Source: Clostridiales bacterium UBA4362
GTDB lineage: Bacteria; Bacillota; Clostridia; TANB77; CAG-508
Direction of reading: 5' to 3'
NCBI GenBank assembly: GCA_002393975.1
Contig: DGSM01000078.1
Span: 1 to 13,186, forward strand
DNA length: 13,186 nt
Shown one piece after another: positions 13,169-13,186 of this stretch; the stretch's first letter is position 1, and every line of letters starts with the position of its first letter. The notes under the pieces were generated by a model that ran no database searches, was not told where the DNA came from, and was given only the letters and a program-made list of their open reading frames with translations. Both the position numbers and the translations under genes were made by a program.

Positions 13169-13186
13169 TAAACAAATAATAAACAA

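Noticed and set aside
12842..13186. Minus-strand frames opposite the Tim44-like gene
   Set aside because: They are hydrophobic low-complexity complements of a Lys-rich sense gene; no start signal.
1..13186. CRISPR arrays, insertion sequences, rRNA
   Set aside because: No regularly spaced direct repeats, transposase-like products or rRNA core sequences were seen.

Overview
The window looks like a chromosomal stretch of an AT-rich Gram-positive (Firmicutes, probably uncultured gut Clostridia-like) bacterium. The signs are roughly 30% GC, Shine-Dalgarno-led starts, intrinsic terminators, and the block tadA - tRNA-Ser - SRP RNA - dnaX - ybaB - recR, which is familiar from Firmicutes such as Bacillus subtilis. 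The species assignment is inference; no 16S or other marker is present.

Layout. (1) 1-126 is the 3' end of an unrecognised plus-strand gene. (2) 144-611 is a self-contained unit: promoter, perfect inverted repeat at the predicted transcription start, a 110-aa orphan gene (229-558) and a strong terminator that can also serve the opposing genes. (3) 615-2675, minus strand, is a murA-walJ operon: the first committed step of peptidoglycan synthesis plus a metallo-beta-lactamase-fold nuclease. (4) 2769-5994, plus strand, is a sugar-nucleotide operon: a UDPGP-type uridylyltransferase and an alpha-phosphohexomutase, i.e. hexose-6-P to hexose-1-P to UDP-sugar, ended by a terminator. (5) 6020-7792 is tRNA-Arg(CCU), a glycosyltransferase with TPR repeats, and the tRNA adenosine deaminase tadA, apparently one transcription unit. 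(6) 7774-8564 is a second self-contained unit with an unfamiliar 197-aa gene, lying between tadA and tRNA-Ser. (7) 8569-8704 is tRNA-Ser(CGA), followed by a membrane-anchored unknown protein (8752-9480) whose promoter places the transcript start at its ATG. (8) 9491-13168 is a DNA-maintenance and secretion operon: SRP RNA, dnaX (true start TTG at 9684), ybaB, recR, and a membrane protein with a Tim44-like domain and a zinc ribbon.

Most genes are housekeeping. The signals worth a second look are in the non-housekeeping parts. Three plus-strand protein units (229, 2903 and 7869) each have a perfect inverted repeat exactly where the promoter predicts +1, with different stem sequences, followed by a 50-100 nt leader with a strong ribosome binding site. 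The two orphan genes among them have more C/G-rich codons than their neighbours and their own GC-rich terminators, so they look like single-gene cassettes set into housekeeping blocks. Separately, dnaX carries several A7-A8 slippery runs right after its ATPase/clamp-loader core. A slip at the first would stop almost at once in either alternative frame, giving a gamma-like short product.

No CRISPR array, insertion sequence, transposase, integrase or rRNA gene was seen.
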